Assembly: GCA_031181345.1 (NCBI GenBank)
Contig: JAPSLC010000004.1
Coordinates: 100,358-164,357 of the forward strand
DNA from: Cupriavidus sp.
Lineage (GTDB): Bacteria; Pseudomonadota; Gammaproteobacteria; Burkholderiales; Burkholderiaceae
Direction of reading: 5' to 3'
Length of the DNA: 64,000 nt
Made by a program: the position numbers and the translations under genes
The notes under the pieces: generated by a model
The model's database searches: none
Seen by the model: the letters and a program-made list of their open reading frames with translations, nothing else
What the model was told of the DNA's origin: nothing
In this document: in pieces, positions 51,022-60,151 of the stretch
Layout: the number at the start of each line of letters is the position of its first letter
Position numbering within the stretch: position 1 is the first letter of the stretch

Positions 51022-52002
51022 ATGCAGAACCCAGACGCTTCCCCGCTCGCCGAATCCGTTGCCACGCTGTCCGGCAATGAGCGATTCTTCATCGTCTTCA
51101 ATGGCGGCTCGGGGAATGACGACGCGATGGAGACTCGCACAAGGATCGAGGAACGACTGGGCCAGGCAGGGCGCGCCTACACGCTCTTCGCGGTGGACCG
51201 GCCCAAACAATTGCCGCAGATCGCCGAGAAGGCAGTCGAACAGGCCAGACAGGCCAACGGCATTGTCGTCGCGGCAGGCGGCGACGGTACCTTGAACGCC
51301 GTTGCCGCGGCCGTTTTGCCGACGGGGCTGCCTTTTGGCATCCTGCCGCGCGGCACGTTCAACTACTTCGGCCGGACCTACGGCATCTCGCGGGACACGG
51401 ACGAGGCCGTAGCAAGCTTGCTGGACGCCCGTATCGAACCCGTGCAAGTCGGTTTGCTCGATGGGCGCCCATTCCTTGTCAATGCCAGTCTGGGGCTGTA
51501 TCCGCAGCTGCTGGAAGATCGCGAGGTCTACAAAAGAATGCTCGGTCGGCGGCGCTGGGTGGCGCTGCTGTCGGCGCTCGTCACACTCGCGCGCGCACCC
51601 GCGCAACTCACGCTCGACCTGCTGTCCCATGGCGAACACCAGGTACTACGGACGCCAACGCTCGTGGTCGGCAATAACAGCTTGCAGCTGGAGCAGATCG
51701 GCATTCCCGAAGTCGCCCATCTGGAAGAGAACCGTCTGGTCGCCATGCTCGCGAAGCCGGTCGGCACGCTGGCGCTGTATGGTTTGCTGCTGATGGGAGC
51801 GATCGGGCGGTTGGGCGATACCTCCAGGGTGATCAGCTTCAGCTTTGAAGCGCTGACGGTGCGCGTTCGGGGGCGCCGGCGCATCAAGGTGGCGATGGAC
51901 GGCGAGATCCACTGGGCCCGCACGCCTTTGCAGTTTTCGGTATCGCCGAAGCGATTGCAATTGCTGATCCCACGAGACCAAAGCAGGTTGGACCGTTCAT
52001 GA
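51022..52002 (+). CDS. Diacylglycerol kinase-family lipid kinase (YegS/BmrU-like)
   Basis: A 326-residue protein with the DAGK catalytic domain: FIVFNGGSGN at about 23-32, AAGGDGTLNAVAAAVLPTGL with GGDGT at 86-90, and LPRGTFNYFGRTYGI. The C-terminal LCB5/YegS-like beta-domain ends VAMDGEIHWARTPLQFSVSP. It likely phosphorylates a lipid such as diacylglycerol or phosphatidylglycerol at the membrane. The stop overlaps the metallophosphoesterase start as ATGA. The frame is open 15 codons upstream, but 51022 gives the family length. Confidence 0.9.
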   Translation: MQNPDASPLAESVATLSGNERFFIVFNGGSGNDDAMETRTRIEERLGQAGRAYTLFAVDRPKQLPQIAEKAVEQARQANGIVVAAGGDGTLNAVAAAVLPTGLPFGILPRGTFNYFGRTYGISRDTDEAVASLLDARIEPVQVGLLDGRPFLVNASLGLYPQLLEDREVYKRMLGRRRWVALLSALVTLARAPAQLTLDLLSHGEHQVLRTPTLVVGNNSLQLEQIGIPEVAHLEENRLVAMLAKPVGTLALYGLLLMGAIGRLGDTSRVISFSFEALTVRVRGRRRIKVAMDGEIHWARTPLQFSVSPKRLQLLIPRDQSRLDRS

Positions 52003-52802
52003 CAATGACCCGCGTTCTGCACCTGTCGGACACGCATTTCGGTACCGAACAAGCGCCGGTCGTGGAGGCCGTGGTGGCGTTGGCGCGAGAGCTGATGCCC
52101 AATGTCGTCGTTCTTTCCGGCGATATCACACAGAGGGCGCGAAAGGGCCAATTCGCCGGTGCGCGCGCGTTTCTCTCCAGGCTCGCACTGCCGACGCTAG
52201 TCATTCCAGGCAATCACGATATTCCGCTGTTCAATGTGGCCGCCCGGATGTTCGATCCGTATGGCGGCTACCGGCGCGCGGTCGGCATGGACCTCGAGCC
52301 GGTCTTCAGCAATGAACGCGTGCTGGCCATCGGCGTCAACACCACCAGGCCATCGCGGCACAAGAACGGGGAAGTGTCGCGCGAGCAGATCGACCGCGTT
52401 TGCGCGCAGCTGCGTCAGGCCCGTCCGCACCAGCTGCGTATCGTCGTCGTGCATCAACCGGTGCGCGCCATCGTCGAGTCGGATACGCAAAATCTGCTGA
52501 TCGGGCGTGAAGCGGCCGTACCGGCGTGGATCGAGGCCGGCATGGATATCGTGCTCGGAGGACATATCCACCTTCCGTATGTGGCACCACTGCAGATGGG
52601 GTCGGGCCGGCGGGCCTGGGCGGTGCAGGCCGGAACGGCGGTATCGCACCGGGTGCGCGGATCCATCCCGAATTCGCTGAACGTGATCGAGCATCACGTC
52701 GTAGATGGGCACGTCGGCTGCGTCGTTCAGCGCTGGGACTACGACCGGCACGACAACGCGTTCGCCGCCGTGGACAGCACGGTGCTGGAACTGAGCCGCT
52801 AG
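51999..52802 (+). CDS. Calcineurin-like metallophosphoesterase
   Basis: A 267-residue cytoplasmic phosphoesterase. The metal-binding motifs are HLSDTHFG, VLSGDIT, IPGNHD, VVVHQPV and LGGHIH, in the correct order. Coupled by ATGA to the lipid kinase gene; such pairs are common in proteobacteria and suggest opposing phosphorylation/dephosphorylation of a lipid or lipid-derived phosphate. Closest overall to the CpdA-like icc group, but the context argues against simple cAMP turnover. Confidence 0.92.
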   Translation: MTMTRVLHLSDTHFGTEQAPVVEAVVALARELMPNVVVLSGDITQRARKGQFAGARAFLSRLALPTLVIPGNHDIPLFNVAARMFDPYGGYRRAVGMDLEPVFSNERVLAIGVNTTRPSRHKNGEVSREQIDRVCAQLRQARPHQLRIVVVHQPVRAIVESDTQNLLIGREAAVPAWIEAGMDIVLGGHIHLPYVAPLQMGSGRRAWAVQAGTAVSHRVRGSIPNSLNVIEHHVVDGHVGCVVQRWDYDRHDNAFAAVDSTVLELSR

Positions 52803-52807
52803 CGAGC

Positions 52808-52836
52808 CCGCGAAAGGGCGGGGCAGCCTTTCGCGG
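52808..52836 (+). terminator. Hairpin after the metallophosphoesterase gene
   Basis: CCGCGAAAGG at 52808-52817 pairs with CCTTTCGCGG at 52827-52836 over a 9-base loop, seven bases after the stop. The 10-bp stem is perfect; a T-run is lacking. Probable 3' boundary of the kinase-phosphoesterase transcript. Confidence 0.5.
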
Positions 52837-52938
52837 CGCCTAAGTGCCTGTTCGCCAGTGTCGAATTCCGGCGCGGTCGCCGACCGTCTATGTTATGTGC
52901 TGGACGAAGAGCCGCACTACACAAGACAGGAGACGAGG

Positions 52939-53607
52939 ATGAAGGCATTCCGGTGGATGCGGCAGGCGCTCGCCTGGCTGCTGGTCGGCTGGGCCGTGGT
53001 ACCGGCTTCGGCGTTCGCGGCTTATCCGGACAAGCCAATCCGCCTGATCGTGCCCGCCGCCCCGGGCGGCACCACGGACATTGCCTCGCGACTGATCGGC
53101 AAGCGCATGAGCGAACTGCTCGGGCAGCCGGTGGTGGTGGAGAACCGCGCCGGTGGGGCCGGAATCGACATCATCCATGTCCCCTACAAGGGCGCGGCGC
53201 CGGCCGTATCCGACCTGGTGGCGGGGCAGGTCACGATGATGATCGACAACCTTCCCAGCTCGTTGCCGCATATCCAGGCGGGAAAACTGCGAGCGCTCGC
53301 CGTCACCAGCGCCAGCCGTGTCGCGGAGCTGCGCGACGTGCCGACCATGAAGGAGGCGGGCCTGGACGATTTCCAGGTAACCGCATGGTTCGGCCTGGTG
53401 GCGTCCGCGGGGACGCCACCGGCGATCATCGACCAGTTGCGTAACACCGTAGCGGGCATTCTCGCCGAGCCCGCGGTCAAGACGCGGCTGGCCGAACTGG
53501 GCGGCGTACCAGGCGGCGACACGCCGGCCCACTTCGCCGACTTTATCCGTAGCGAGCGCGAGCGTTGGGCGCGCGTGGTCAAGGACACCGGCATTGCGCA
53601 GCAGTAA
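52939..53607 (+). CDS. Bug-family TTT substrate-binding protein with internal deletion
   Basis: A 222-residue protein. The signal peptide (QALAWLLVGWAVVPASAFA) and first lobe (YPDKPIRLIVPAAPGGTTDI, LGQPVVVENRAGGAG) are normal. It then jumps directly to IDIIHVPYKGAAPAVSDLVA. The second Bug receptor in this window has just over 100 residues between these points. The frame is intact across the junction, so this looks like an in-frame deletion removing much of the second lobe and part of the ligand cleft. Bug proteins normally have about 320 residues. It is probably non-functional for binding or in decay. It precedes the CoA-transferase genes. Confidence 0.82.
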   Translation: MKAFRWMRQALAWLLVGWAVVPASAFAAYPDKPIRLIVPAAPGGTTDIASRLIGKRMSELLGQPVVVENRAGGAGIDIIHVPYKGAAPAVSDLVAGQVTMMIDNLPSSLPHIQAGKLRALAVTSASRVAELRDVPTMKEAGLDDFQVTAWFGLVASAGTPPAIIDQLRNTVAGILAEPAVKTRLAELGGVPGGDTPAHFADFIRSERERWARVVKDTGIAQQ

Positions 53608-53652
53608 TGGCGCCTGGTGCGGGCCCATCCGGCGCCCGTTGGAGACGGCACG

Positions 53653-54330
53653 ATGATAGACAAGACGGTTGAATCGCTGGAGCAGGCGGTGGCCGGTATC
53701 CACGACGGCGCCACTGTGCTGGTCAGCGGCTTCGGTGGCTCCGGCATTCCCGGCGTGCTGCTCGATGCGCTGCTGGCGCGCGGTGTCGGGGACCTGACCA
53801 TCGTCAACAACAACGCGGGCAATGGCGACACCGGCATCGCCGCGCTGATTCGCGCGGGAAGGGTGCGCAAGGTGATCTGCTCCCACCCACGCTCGAATAA
53901 CGCCGAGGCCTTTATCGAGGCGTATCGCGCTGGCAAGGTCGCGCTCGAATGCGTGCCGCAGGGGACGCTGGTGGAGCGGATGCGTGCGGCCGGGGCGGGA
54001 CTGGGTCCGTTTTTTACGCCCACCGCCTACGGCACCGCGCTGGCGGAGGGCAAGGAGGCGCGCATGATCGATGGCGTGGGCTACGTGCTGGAGCAGCCCT
54101 TGCGCGGCGACTTCGCGCTGGTCAAGGCGCATCGCGCCGATCGTTGGGGCAATCTGGTCTATCGCTATGCCGGACGAAATTTCGGCCCGGTGATGTGCAC
54201 GGCCGCGCGCCATACCGTCGTCCAGGTGGACGAGATCGTGCCGCTCGGCAGCCTGCCGCCCGAGCATGTGATGACGCCGGACATCTTCGTCAATGCGGTG
54301 GTGCAAACGGGAGCCGCCAATGACCGCTGA
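53653..54330 (+). CDS. 3-oxoacid CoA-transferase subunit A
   Basis: A 225-residue alpha subunit. The glycine-rich CoA-binding region is TVLVSGFGGSGIPGVLLDAL, followed by LTIVNNNAGNGDTGIAALIR and VPQGTLVERMRAAGAGLGPF, matching PcaI/CatI/ScoA. GGAGACGGCACG precedes the ATG. The beta subunit follows with an 11-base overlap. Together they move CoA from succinyl-CoA to a 3-oxoacid such as 3-oxoadipate or acetoacetate; which one is not decided by the sequence. Confidence 0.92.
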   Translation: MIDKTVESLEQAVAGIHDGATVLVSGFGGSGIPGVLLDALLARGVGDLTIVNNNAGNGDTGIAALIRAGRVRKVICSHPRSNNAEAFIEAYRAGKVALECVPQGTLVERMRAAGAGLGPFFTPTAYGTALAEGKEARMIDGVGYVLEQPLRGDFALVKAHRADRWGNLVYRYAGRNFGPVMCTAARHTVVQVDEIVPLGSLPPEHVMTPDIFVNAVVQTGAANDR

Positions 54331-55012
54331 ACTCGCGCTTCCCTCGCTCCCTCGGCTGACGCGAGCCGCGATGGCGCGCGTCGTCGCGCACGATATCCCC
54401 GAAGGCAGTTGCGTCAATCTGGGCATCGGCATGCCGACGCTGGTGTCGGACCAGTTGCCGCCCGACCGCGAAATCATCCTGCACAGCGAGAACGGCATCC
54501 TCGGGTTGGGACCGGTCATTCGCGACGGTCCGACCGATCCGGACCTGATCAATGCCAGCAAGGAGCCGATCCGGCTGCTGACCGGCGCCTCGATCTCCGA
54601 TCATGCGATGTCCTTTGCCATGATGCGCGGCGGCCATGTCGATATCACGGTGCTGGGGGCGTTCCAGGTATCCGCGCGAGGCGATCTCGCCAACTGGTCG
54701 ACCGGTGAGCCGGACGCAATTCCCGCGGTTGGCGGTGCGATGGATCTGGTGGTGGGCGCCGCCCGCGTCTTCGTCATGATGGAACACACCACTCGCGATG
54801 GAAAACCGAAGATCGTCAGCCAATGCGGCTATCCGCTGACGGGCATCGGCGTGGTCGATCGCATCTATACCGACCTTGCGGTGATCGACGTGATGCCGGA
54901 CGGACTGGCGGTCAGCGCGCTGGTGGAGGGCGTGTCGTTCGACGCGGTGCAGCAGCGCACTGGCGCGGCACTCACACTGGCTCCGTCATATCGCACGCTG
55001 CCGCGGCAATAG
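54320..55012 (+). CDS. 3-oxoacid CoA-transferase subunit B
   Basis: A 230-residue beta subunit with the catalytic glutamate in HSENGILGLGP and the conserved SCVNLGIGMPTLVSDQLP. The C-terminus has VTG-type YPLTGIGVVDRIYTDLAVID. Overlap with subunit A indicates coupled translation. Flanked by Bug receptors and an IclR regulator, it is likely part of an aromatic- or ketoacid-degradation locus, with the remaining enzymes elsewhere. Confidence 0.92.
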   Translation: MTAELALPSLPRLTRAAMARVVAHDIPEGSCVNLGIGMPTLVSDQLPPDREIILHSENGILGLGPVIRDGPTDPDLINASKEPIRLLTGASISDHAMSFAMMRGGHVDITVLGAFQVSARGDLANWSTGEPDAIPAVGGAMDLVVGAARVFVMMEHTTRDGKPKIVSQCGYPLTGIGVVDRIYTDLAVIDVMPDGLAVSALVEGVSFDAVQQRTGAALTLAPSYRTLPRQ

Positions 55013-55075
55013 CGCCGAACGCGGGCAATCGCGCTCGCAATCACGCCGACTCATCGATTCTCGGGGAGAGAGACC

Positions 55076-56080
55076 ATGCCAGGACATCCGACGCTTGCCT
55101 TCACACCGCGACGTCGCGCCGTGCTGCTCCCCACGCTGGCGCTCGGTCTGCTGGCCGGTGCCGTGGGGCCCGCGCGCGCCGACAACTGGCCGTCGCGTCC
55201 CATTCAATTGCTGATCCCCTATCCGCCGGGCGGCAGCGCCGATCTGCTGGCGCGTCCGGTCGCCGCCAGGCTGCAGGAGCGCCTGGGGCAACCGGTGGTG
55301 CTGGAATATCGTCCCGGCGCCGGCGGCACCATTGCCACGCAGGCACTGGCGCGCGCCAAGCCGGATGGCTACACGCTGATCATGGTGCTGGCGGCTCACG
55401 CCATCAACGCCAGCCTGTATCCCAAGCTGCCATATGACACGCGCAAGGACTTCGCCCCGGTGTCGCTGGTGGCCAACCTGCCGCTGATCGTGGCCGGCAG
55501 CTCTTCGCTGCGCGCCAATACGATCGGCGAACTGATCGCCGAGGCAAAGGCCGCGCCCGGGAAGCTGACGTTCGGATCGGCCGGCAACGGCAATACCGGC
55601 CATCTCGCCGGCGAACTGTTCAACTCGATGACCGGCGTCAAGATGACCCACGTGCCGTACAAGGGCAGCGCCCAGGTTGTGACCGCCATGTTGGCCGGGG
55701 AGGTGCAACTGACCTTCGACAGCATCTCGACGTCCATGCCGCATATTCGCAGCGGCAAATTACGCGCACTCGCCGTGACCAGCGCCAAGCGGGCCTCGCT
55801 GGCCCCGGAAGTCCCCACGCTCGCCGAGGCCGGTGTGCCCGGCTTCGACATCAACGGCTGGTACGCGATACTGGCCCCGGCCGGGACGCCCCCGGCGGTG
55901 GTGGATCGGCTCAGCAAGGAGATCGCCACGGTCATCGCCGAGCCCGAACTGAAGAAGCAGCTGGCGGCCAATGGCTATGAACCCGTCGGTTCGACCCCGG
56001 CCGCGCTCGGGGCGCATATCGATGCCGAGATCAAGCGCTGGAGCAAGGTCGTGAAGGAGTCGGGGGCGCGGCTGGAGTAG
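55076..56080 (+). CDS. Bug-family TTT substrate-binding protein (full length)
   Basis: A 334-residue periplasmic receptor. An Arg-rich N-terminus (TPRRRAVLLPTLALGLLAGA) precedes DNWPSRPIQLLIPYPPGGSA, DLLARPVAARLQERLGQPVV and LEYRPGAGG, then the complete second-lobe region ending GVKMTHVPYKGSAQ. Bug receptors bind carboxylates for tripartite tricarboxylate transporters; no membrane components are encoded nearby, which is common in Burkholderiales. GGGGAGAG precedes the ATG. Confidence 0.92.
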   Translation: MPGHPTLAFTPRRRAVLLPTLALGLLAGAVGPARADNWPSRPIQLLIPYPPGGSADLLARPVAARLQERLGQPVVLEYRPGAGGTIATQALARAKPDGYTLIMVLAAHAINASLYPKLPYDTRKDFAPVSLVANLPLIVAGSSSLRANTIGELIAEAKAAPGKLTFGSAGNGNTGHLAGELFNSMTGVKMTHVPYKGSAQVVTAMLAGEVQLTFDSISTSMPHIRSGKLRALAVTSAKRASLAPEVPTLAEAGVPGFDINGWYAILAPAGTPPAVVDRLSKEIATVIAEPELKKQLAANGYEPVGSTPAALGAHIDAEIKRWSKVVKESGARLE

Positions 56081-56232
56081 GGACGTCCAGAGGGGTACGT
56101 GCAGAGCCGACGACTCGTATTGGTTCAACTTTTTCCGGCACCCGACATAGACTGATCGGGACGCCCGTTCGGCGGCTCCCCGGGGAGCGCACGCGAGCGG
56201 CCTGACGCGCCAATTCAAAGTCGGAGGAATGT

Positions 56233-56523
56233 ATGGCCAAGGGTTACTGGGTGGCGATGGTCGATATCGCCGATATGGACGGCTATCAACAGTACATCGC
56301 CGCCAATAAAACGGTATTCGAGAAATTCGGCGCCCGTTTTCTGGTCCGGAATGGGCAAAAGACCGTCGTAGAGGGACAACCTCGATCGCGCGTGGTAGTG
56401 CTCGAATTCGACAGCTACCAGCGTGCGCTGGAGTGCTACGAATCCCCGGAATATCAGGCATTGATCGCGCTGCGGGCGCCGTATTCCGAGGCGGATCTCG
56501 TTGTCATAGAAGGGTACGAATAA
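56233..56523 (+). CDS. DUF1330 domain protein
   Basis: A 96-residue protein with the ferredoxin-like DUF1330 pattern: GYWVAMVDIADMDGYQQYIA, FGARFLVRNGQKTVVEGQPR, VVVLEFDSYQRALECYESPE. GGAGGAA precedes the ATG. DUF1330 proteins are small cytosolic proteins of unproven function, often in catabolic operons. It converges with the IclR gene with six bases between stops. Confidence 0.9.
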   Translation: MAKGYWVAMVDIADMDGYQQYIAANKTVFEKFGARFLVRNGQKTVVEGQPRSRVVVLEFDSYQRALECYESPEYQALIALRAPYSEADLVVIEGYE

Positions 56524-56529
56524 CGTCCG

Positions 56530-57348
56530 TCAATCCCCCCACTCCGCCGCCTGGATGGAGGCGACGATCGCACGTGCCGTATTCATCAGCGCGGGCGCGA
56601 AGTCATCGTGCAGAAGGCGGCCGTGCAGACGGGAGGAGGGGCCTCCGACGGTGAGCGCCAATGGTTCCCGGCCGTCTCCAAGGTCGATGGCGACACCGAC
56701 GGCAGCGATCTCCCGTTCCCACTCGGATTCCGAACTGGTATAGCCGCGCTCGGCGACCTGGCGTTCTGCGCGTTTCAGGCCATCGAGCAATGCGGGCCAT
56801 TCGGCCGGTTGGACAGCCCGGAGTCGCTGGCTGATCATGTCGCGCATACCTGCCGTTGACGCGGACCACATCGCCCGACCCATGGCCGTGACCGCCAGCG
56901 GAATGCGGGTGCCGACGTCGAGCCCCAGGATCAGCCTTGCCGTGCCGCGGCAGTGCGCGACATAGACCATCGAGGCGTCGTGTCTGACCCCGAGGGAGAT
57001 GGCCGACTGCGTGTGTTCCGCCAGCGCCTCCATGTGGGGTCGAGCGAAACGCCCGATGTCGAAGTTGGTCAGCATGCTGAAGCCCAACGACAGGACGCCT
57101 GGCGCCAGTGCGTACTCGCCCGTGGCTGCGCGATGTCTCAGATACCCGGCGGCCGACAAGGTAAACGTCAGACGGGAAACCGTGGCGGACGGCAGCCCGG
57201 TCCGGCGAGCCAGCTCCTGGTGAGCAAGCCAGCGGTCGGTCGGCCGGAAGCATCGCAGCAGCTCCAGCCCGCGTGCCAGTGCGGTCACAAAGCGCGGGTC
57301 CGCCGCGGGATCGCTTTCGGTCGCTGGATCGATACGTCTGCGGCCCAT
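56530..57348 (-). CDS. IclR-family transcriptional regulator
   Basis: A 272-residue regulator. The winged HTH is VTALARGLELLRCFRPTDRW followed by LAHQELARRTGLPSATVSRL, and the effector domain includes YVAHCRGTARLILGLDVGTR and ISQRLRAVQPAEWP. It probably controls the CoA-transferase/Bug locus by sensing an aromatic or acyl metabolite. The start at 57348 gives a normal N-terminal extension. Confidence 0.9.
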   Translation of the reverse strand: MGRRRIDPATESDPAADPRFVTALARGLELLRCFRPTDRWLAHQELARRTGLPSATVSRLTFTLSAAGYLRHRAATGEYALAPGVLSLGFSMLTNFDIGRFARPHMEALAEHTQSAISLGVRHDASMVYVAHCRGTARLILGLDVGTRIPLAVTAMGRAMWSASTAGMRDMISQRLRAVQPAEWPALLDGLKRAERQVAERGYTSSESEWEREIAAVGVAIDLGDGREPLALTVGGPSSRLHGRLLHDDFAPALMNTARAIVASIQAAEWGD

Positions 57349-57424
57349 CCACTCCTCCAGATCGTTGCCGATGGGAAAAGCAGCGGCGCGGCGGTGCCCT
57401 CGAGCGCCGCCGCGCCTGTCGGCA

Positions 57425-60151
57425 TTACGGTGAGAGCGGGTGTCCGATCACCATCCCGTTGTCCGGCGTGATCCGGATCCATGTGCCTGCCAGCGGTTGC
57501 TCCTGTTCCCCCGGTTTGCTGTAGTCGCAGACCCCGCCGGGAAACACCGCGCGCAGCGCCGCCAGATCGGCCTCCCGCTGGGTGCCGGTCCATGACGGAT
57601 TGCGCTCCGCGTAGCCGGCGTAGTCGCTGACCGACACGGCCTTGAGCTGGCATTGCATGGTACGGGCATGGATTGGCTCGCCGGCCTCGAAACGCGGATA
57701 CGAGGAAGCCGGGAACATCGCATTGCACCGCGACGGCGTTTCGCCGACCTCGACGATTCCGGCCGGCGAAATGCTGCCATTGCCCTTGCGAAACACGGTA
57801 CTGAATCCGCCGAATTGCTGCGGCTCGGCGATAAAGTCGTCCGCCGCTCCCGCCGTGGTGGCCCCGAAGCAGCCGTCGACCAGGTCCGCCGGCTTGTTTC
57901 TGACGACTTTTGCGGCGCGCGAGTCCGCGTTGCGGTCGCTGACCACCGCCGTCAGCCATCGGTCCATACCGAAAAACGCCTTCTGCATGGCCGGCAAGGA
58001 CCGCCCGGTGTGAGCTGGACGCGGGGCCTGAACGGGCATCGTGTGATGTGCGTTCGGATCGTGCGCGAAGCTGCCGACATTGGCCGTTCCCGTCCACATG
58101 ACGTGGTTCGCGAACTGGCCCGTTGCCGCCGCGATGCGAGCGCGGACGATGAAATGGAAGAATTTCAGATGCATGTCCCCGGCGCCCGTGAACTCGTTGT
58201 TCAAGCCATCGAGGTTCAGGATTGCGGTGCTGCGAAGCCCGGCGCCGCCATACATGATCATTCCCGTCTGATAGGCCCGCTTGAGCGCGTCAGGGTCGGC
58301 GCGCATGCGCTCCGTACGCAGATTGCCGTCAATGTCCTGACCACCGATCTTGCGATTGAGGTCGATGAACTGAGCCATGGAGATCAGGCCGGTGTTCAGC
58401 GCATTGAGCCCGTACTGAATGCCGACATTGCCGGTGAACGATCGCGCGAATCCCGTTGAAGGATCGACGCCGAGAATGTTCTTGTTGTGATCGTTCACGT
58501 TGGGTCGGAGCCCGGTCGGGTTGGCCGGCAGCAGGCTGACGGGCGGCGCCGGCAGGACACCCATGGGAGCGCTGGCGACCACATTGGCGGGGCTGTACTT
58601 CTGCGCATTGCCGATGACCGCATTGAACACCGAGCTGTTTCCGGCGCCTCCCATCACGTTGTCGCGATCGCCCTGGTTAGCAGGCCTCAGAACCGAATCG
58701 GTTCGCGCAGCCCAGAAGCTGGCTTGCTGGCGAACGCTGTGATAGGTGCCATATCCGGAGGCCGCGGCAATCTCCGCGTTGGTCCAGTTCAACAGCGTCG
58801 GATCCGCGGCTCGAGCCGCGGCGGTGGCATTGTCGTAAGTCGGATCGTAAGGACTGTTGGGAACAGGGGAGTAGGTGCCGTTCTGCGTCGTCCCGCCCTT
58901 CGTATGGTTGAGCTGGAAGTTGTAGAACAGACGGCCCTCCATGCTCTGGGGGCCGCCGTTGTCCGGAAAGCCGGCCAGCATCACGATGCCGTCCAGCAGT
59001 CCGGGATAGGTGTCCGCAATCATGCTCTGTTGCATGGCGGATCCGGAGGAACCCCAGCCCATCGTGTAGAGCACCGGCCCGTTCGCCTCGATGAACCGCT
59101 CCTTGACCATCATCATCGTTTCGGCCGAGATGATGTGATTGCAGTTTTGGCCAAAGTAATTGAGCGTGGAGTTGGCGACCGCGAAACCCTTGCTGAGCGG
59201 CAAATCGTTCAAGGCGTTGAAATCCCCGGCTACGCCGTTGGCGGAATTGCTCGAGCCTCCCACAGGCCCCATCGATCTACCCTGAACGTACCAGCCGCCA
59301 CCGCAGCTCTGCCCGAACGGGTAGACCAGTCGCCCGTTGAAATTGCCCGGCGGATTCAGCGGGCTGGGATTCGGGTTCTTCACCGGATCTCCGAGCACGG
59401 CGATCTGGTAGATGCCTCGATTGATGACGCCGGTTTCCAGTCGGACGATGTAGGGGACGGTCCGGCCGTCAAGCAGCGTGGTTGTCTCTACATTGGCGGG
59501 TGGATTTGCCGGGTCGTACGGCCGCCAGACCGCGGTGCCGGACTTTGTCGCATCGTGATAGACCCAGTCGACCCGGGTCGGGGCAGCGCAATTGGGATCG
59601 GTGTTCGGTCCGGCGGTGAGCGTGGGGCCGCCCGGATAGACGACGAACGTGTCGGTCTGGCAGTGGAAGCTGCCTTCCTGCGGCGCGTAGAGAATCGGCC
59701 CTTGTATCGGGTATGCGGTCAGCGTCAAGGAACCGCGCACTTTCGAATCGGCGTCCGCATCGACGACCTCGATTTTGTTCTCGCCTTGCGTCAGCCCTGA
59801 CACAAGGCCCAGCATCGACTTTCCGCCGGCATCCCGCTTGAAGCTTCGCGTGACATCGACGCCGTTCAGCTTGACCTTTGCGTCGGCAATCGTGCCGCCA
59901 TCGGCCTGGGTCAGCTCAATGAGCGTGTCGTCGCCACTGACCATGCCCTCAGGCGAAGACAGGCTTTTCACCGCTACCGCCGGTTTCGCTGGGTTCGCCG
60001 GTTCGTCATGGTCACTGCCGCATCCGGAAACCGAAAGCACCAGCGCCGTCGAGGCGAGGACAGCGAACGGCACAGCGGTCAGGTCTCCACGTCGGCCTTT
60101 CAGCCTGACGGATCGATTGTCCTCTGTCTGCGGGGCGCTTTGCCAAACCAT
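57425..60151 (-). CDS. DUF6351-family predicted lipoprotein hydrolase
   Basis: A 908-residue exported protein. A hydrophobic segment (VPFAVLASTALVLSVSGC) ends in a lipobox VSGC, so it is predicted to be a lipoprotein. The body resembles DUF6351 and related alpha/beta-hydrolase-like enzymes: RLVYPFGQSCGGGWYVQGRS, then MGWGSSGSAMQQSMIADTYP, GLLDGIVMLAGFPDNGGPQS and a C-terminal HxMP region near HHTMPVQ. Ser in GSSGS is the likely nucleophile, though not a canonical GxSxG. The substrate is unknown; relatives act on polymers or esters. It is on the same strand as the PhoPQ-related gene upstream. Confidence 0.8.
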   Translation of the reverse strand: MVWQSAPQTEDNRSVRLKGRRGDLTAVPFAVLASTALVLSVSGCGSDHDEPANPAKPAVAVKSLSSPEGMVSGDDTLIELTQADGGTIADAKVKLNGVDVTRSFKRDAGGKSMLGLVSGLTQGENKIEVVDADADSKVRGSLTLTAYPIQGPILYAPQEGSFHCQTDTFVVYPGGPTLTAGPNTDPNCAAPTRVDWVYHDATKSGTAVWRPYDPANPPANVETTTLLDGRTVPYIVRLETGVINRGIYQIAVLGDPVKNPNPSPLNPPGNFNGRLVYPFGQSCGGGWYVQGRSMGPVGGSSNSANGVAGDFNALNDLPLSKGFAVANSTLNYFGQNCNHIISAETMMMVKERFIEANGPVLYTMGWGSSGSAMQQSMIADTYPGLLDGIVMLAGFPDNGGPQSMEGRLFYNFQLNHTKGGTTQNGTYSPVPNSPYDPTYDNATAAARAADPTLLNWTNAEIAAASGYGTYHSVRQQASFWAARTDSVLRPANQGDRDNVMGGAGNSSVFNAVIGNAQKYSPANVVASAPMGVLPAPPVSLLPANPTGLRPNVNDHNKNILGVDPSTGFARSFTGNVGIQYGLNALNTGLISMAQFIDLNRKIGGQDIDGNLRTERMRADPDALKRAYQTGMIMYGGAGLRSTAILNLDGLNNEFTGAGDMHLKFFHFIVRARIAAATGQFANHVMWTGTANVGSFAHDPNAHHTMPVQAPRPAHTGRSLPAMQKAFFGMDRWLTAVVSDRNADSRAAKVVRNKPADLVDGCFGATTAGAADDFIAEPQQFGGFSTVFRKGNGSISPAGIVEVGETPSRCNAMFPASSYPRFEAGEPIHARTMQCQLKAVSVSDYAGYAERNPSWTGTQREADLAALRAVFPGGVCDYSKPGEQEQPLAGTWIRITPDNGMVIGHPLSP

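Noticed and set aside
57425..60151. Assignment of the DUF6351 protein as a 3-hydroxybutyrate oligomer hydrolase
   Set aside because: Overall layout is reminiscent, but the nucleophile context is GSSGS rather than a canonical GxSxG and no diagnostic segment could be confirmed.
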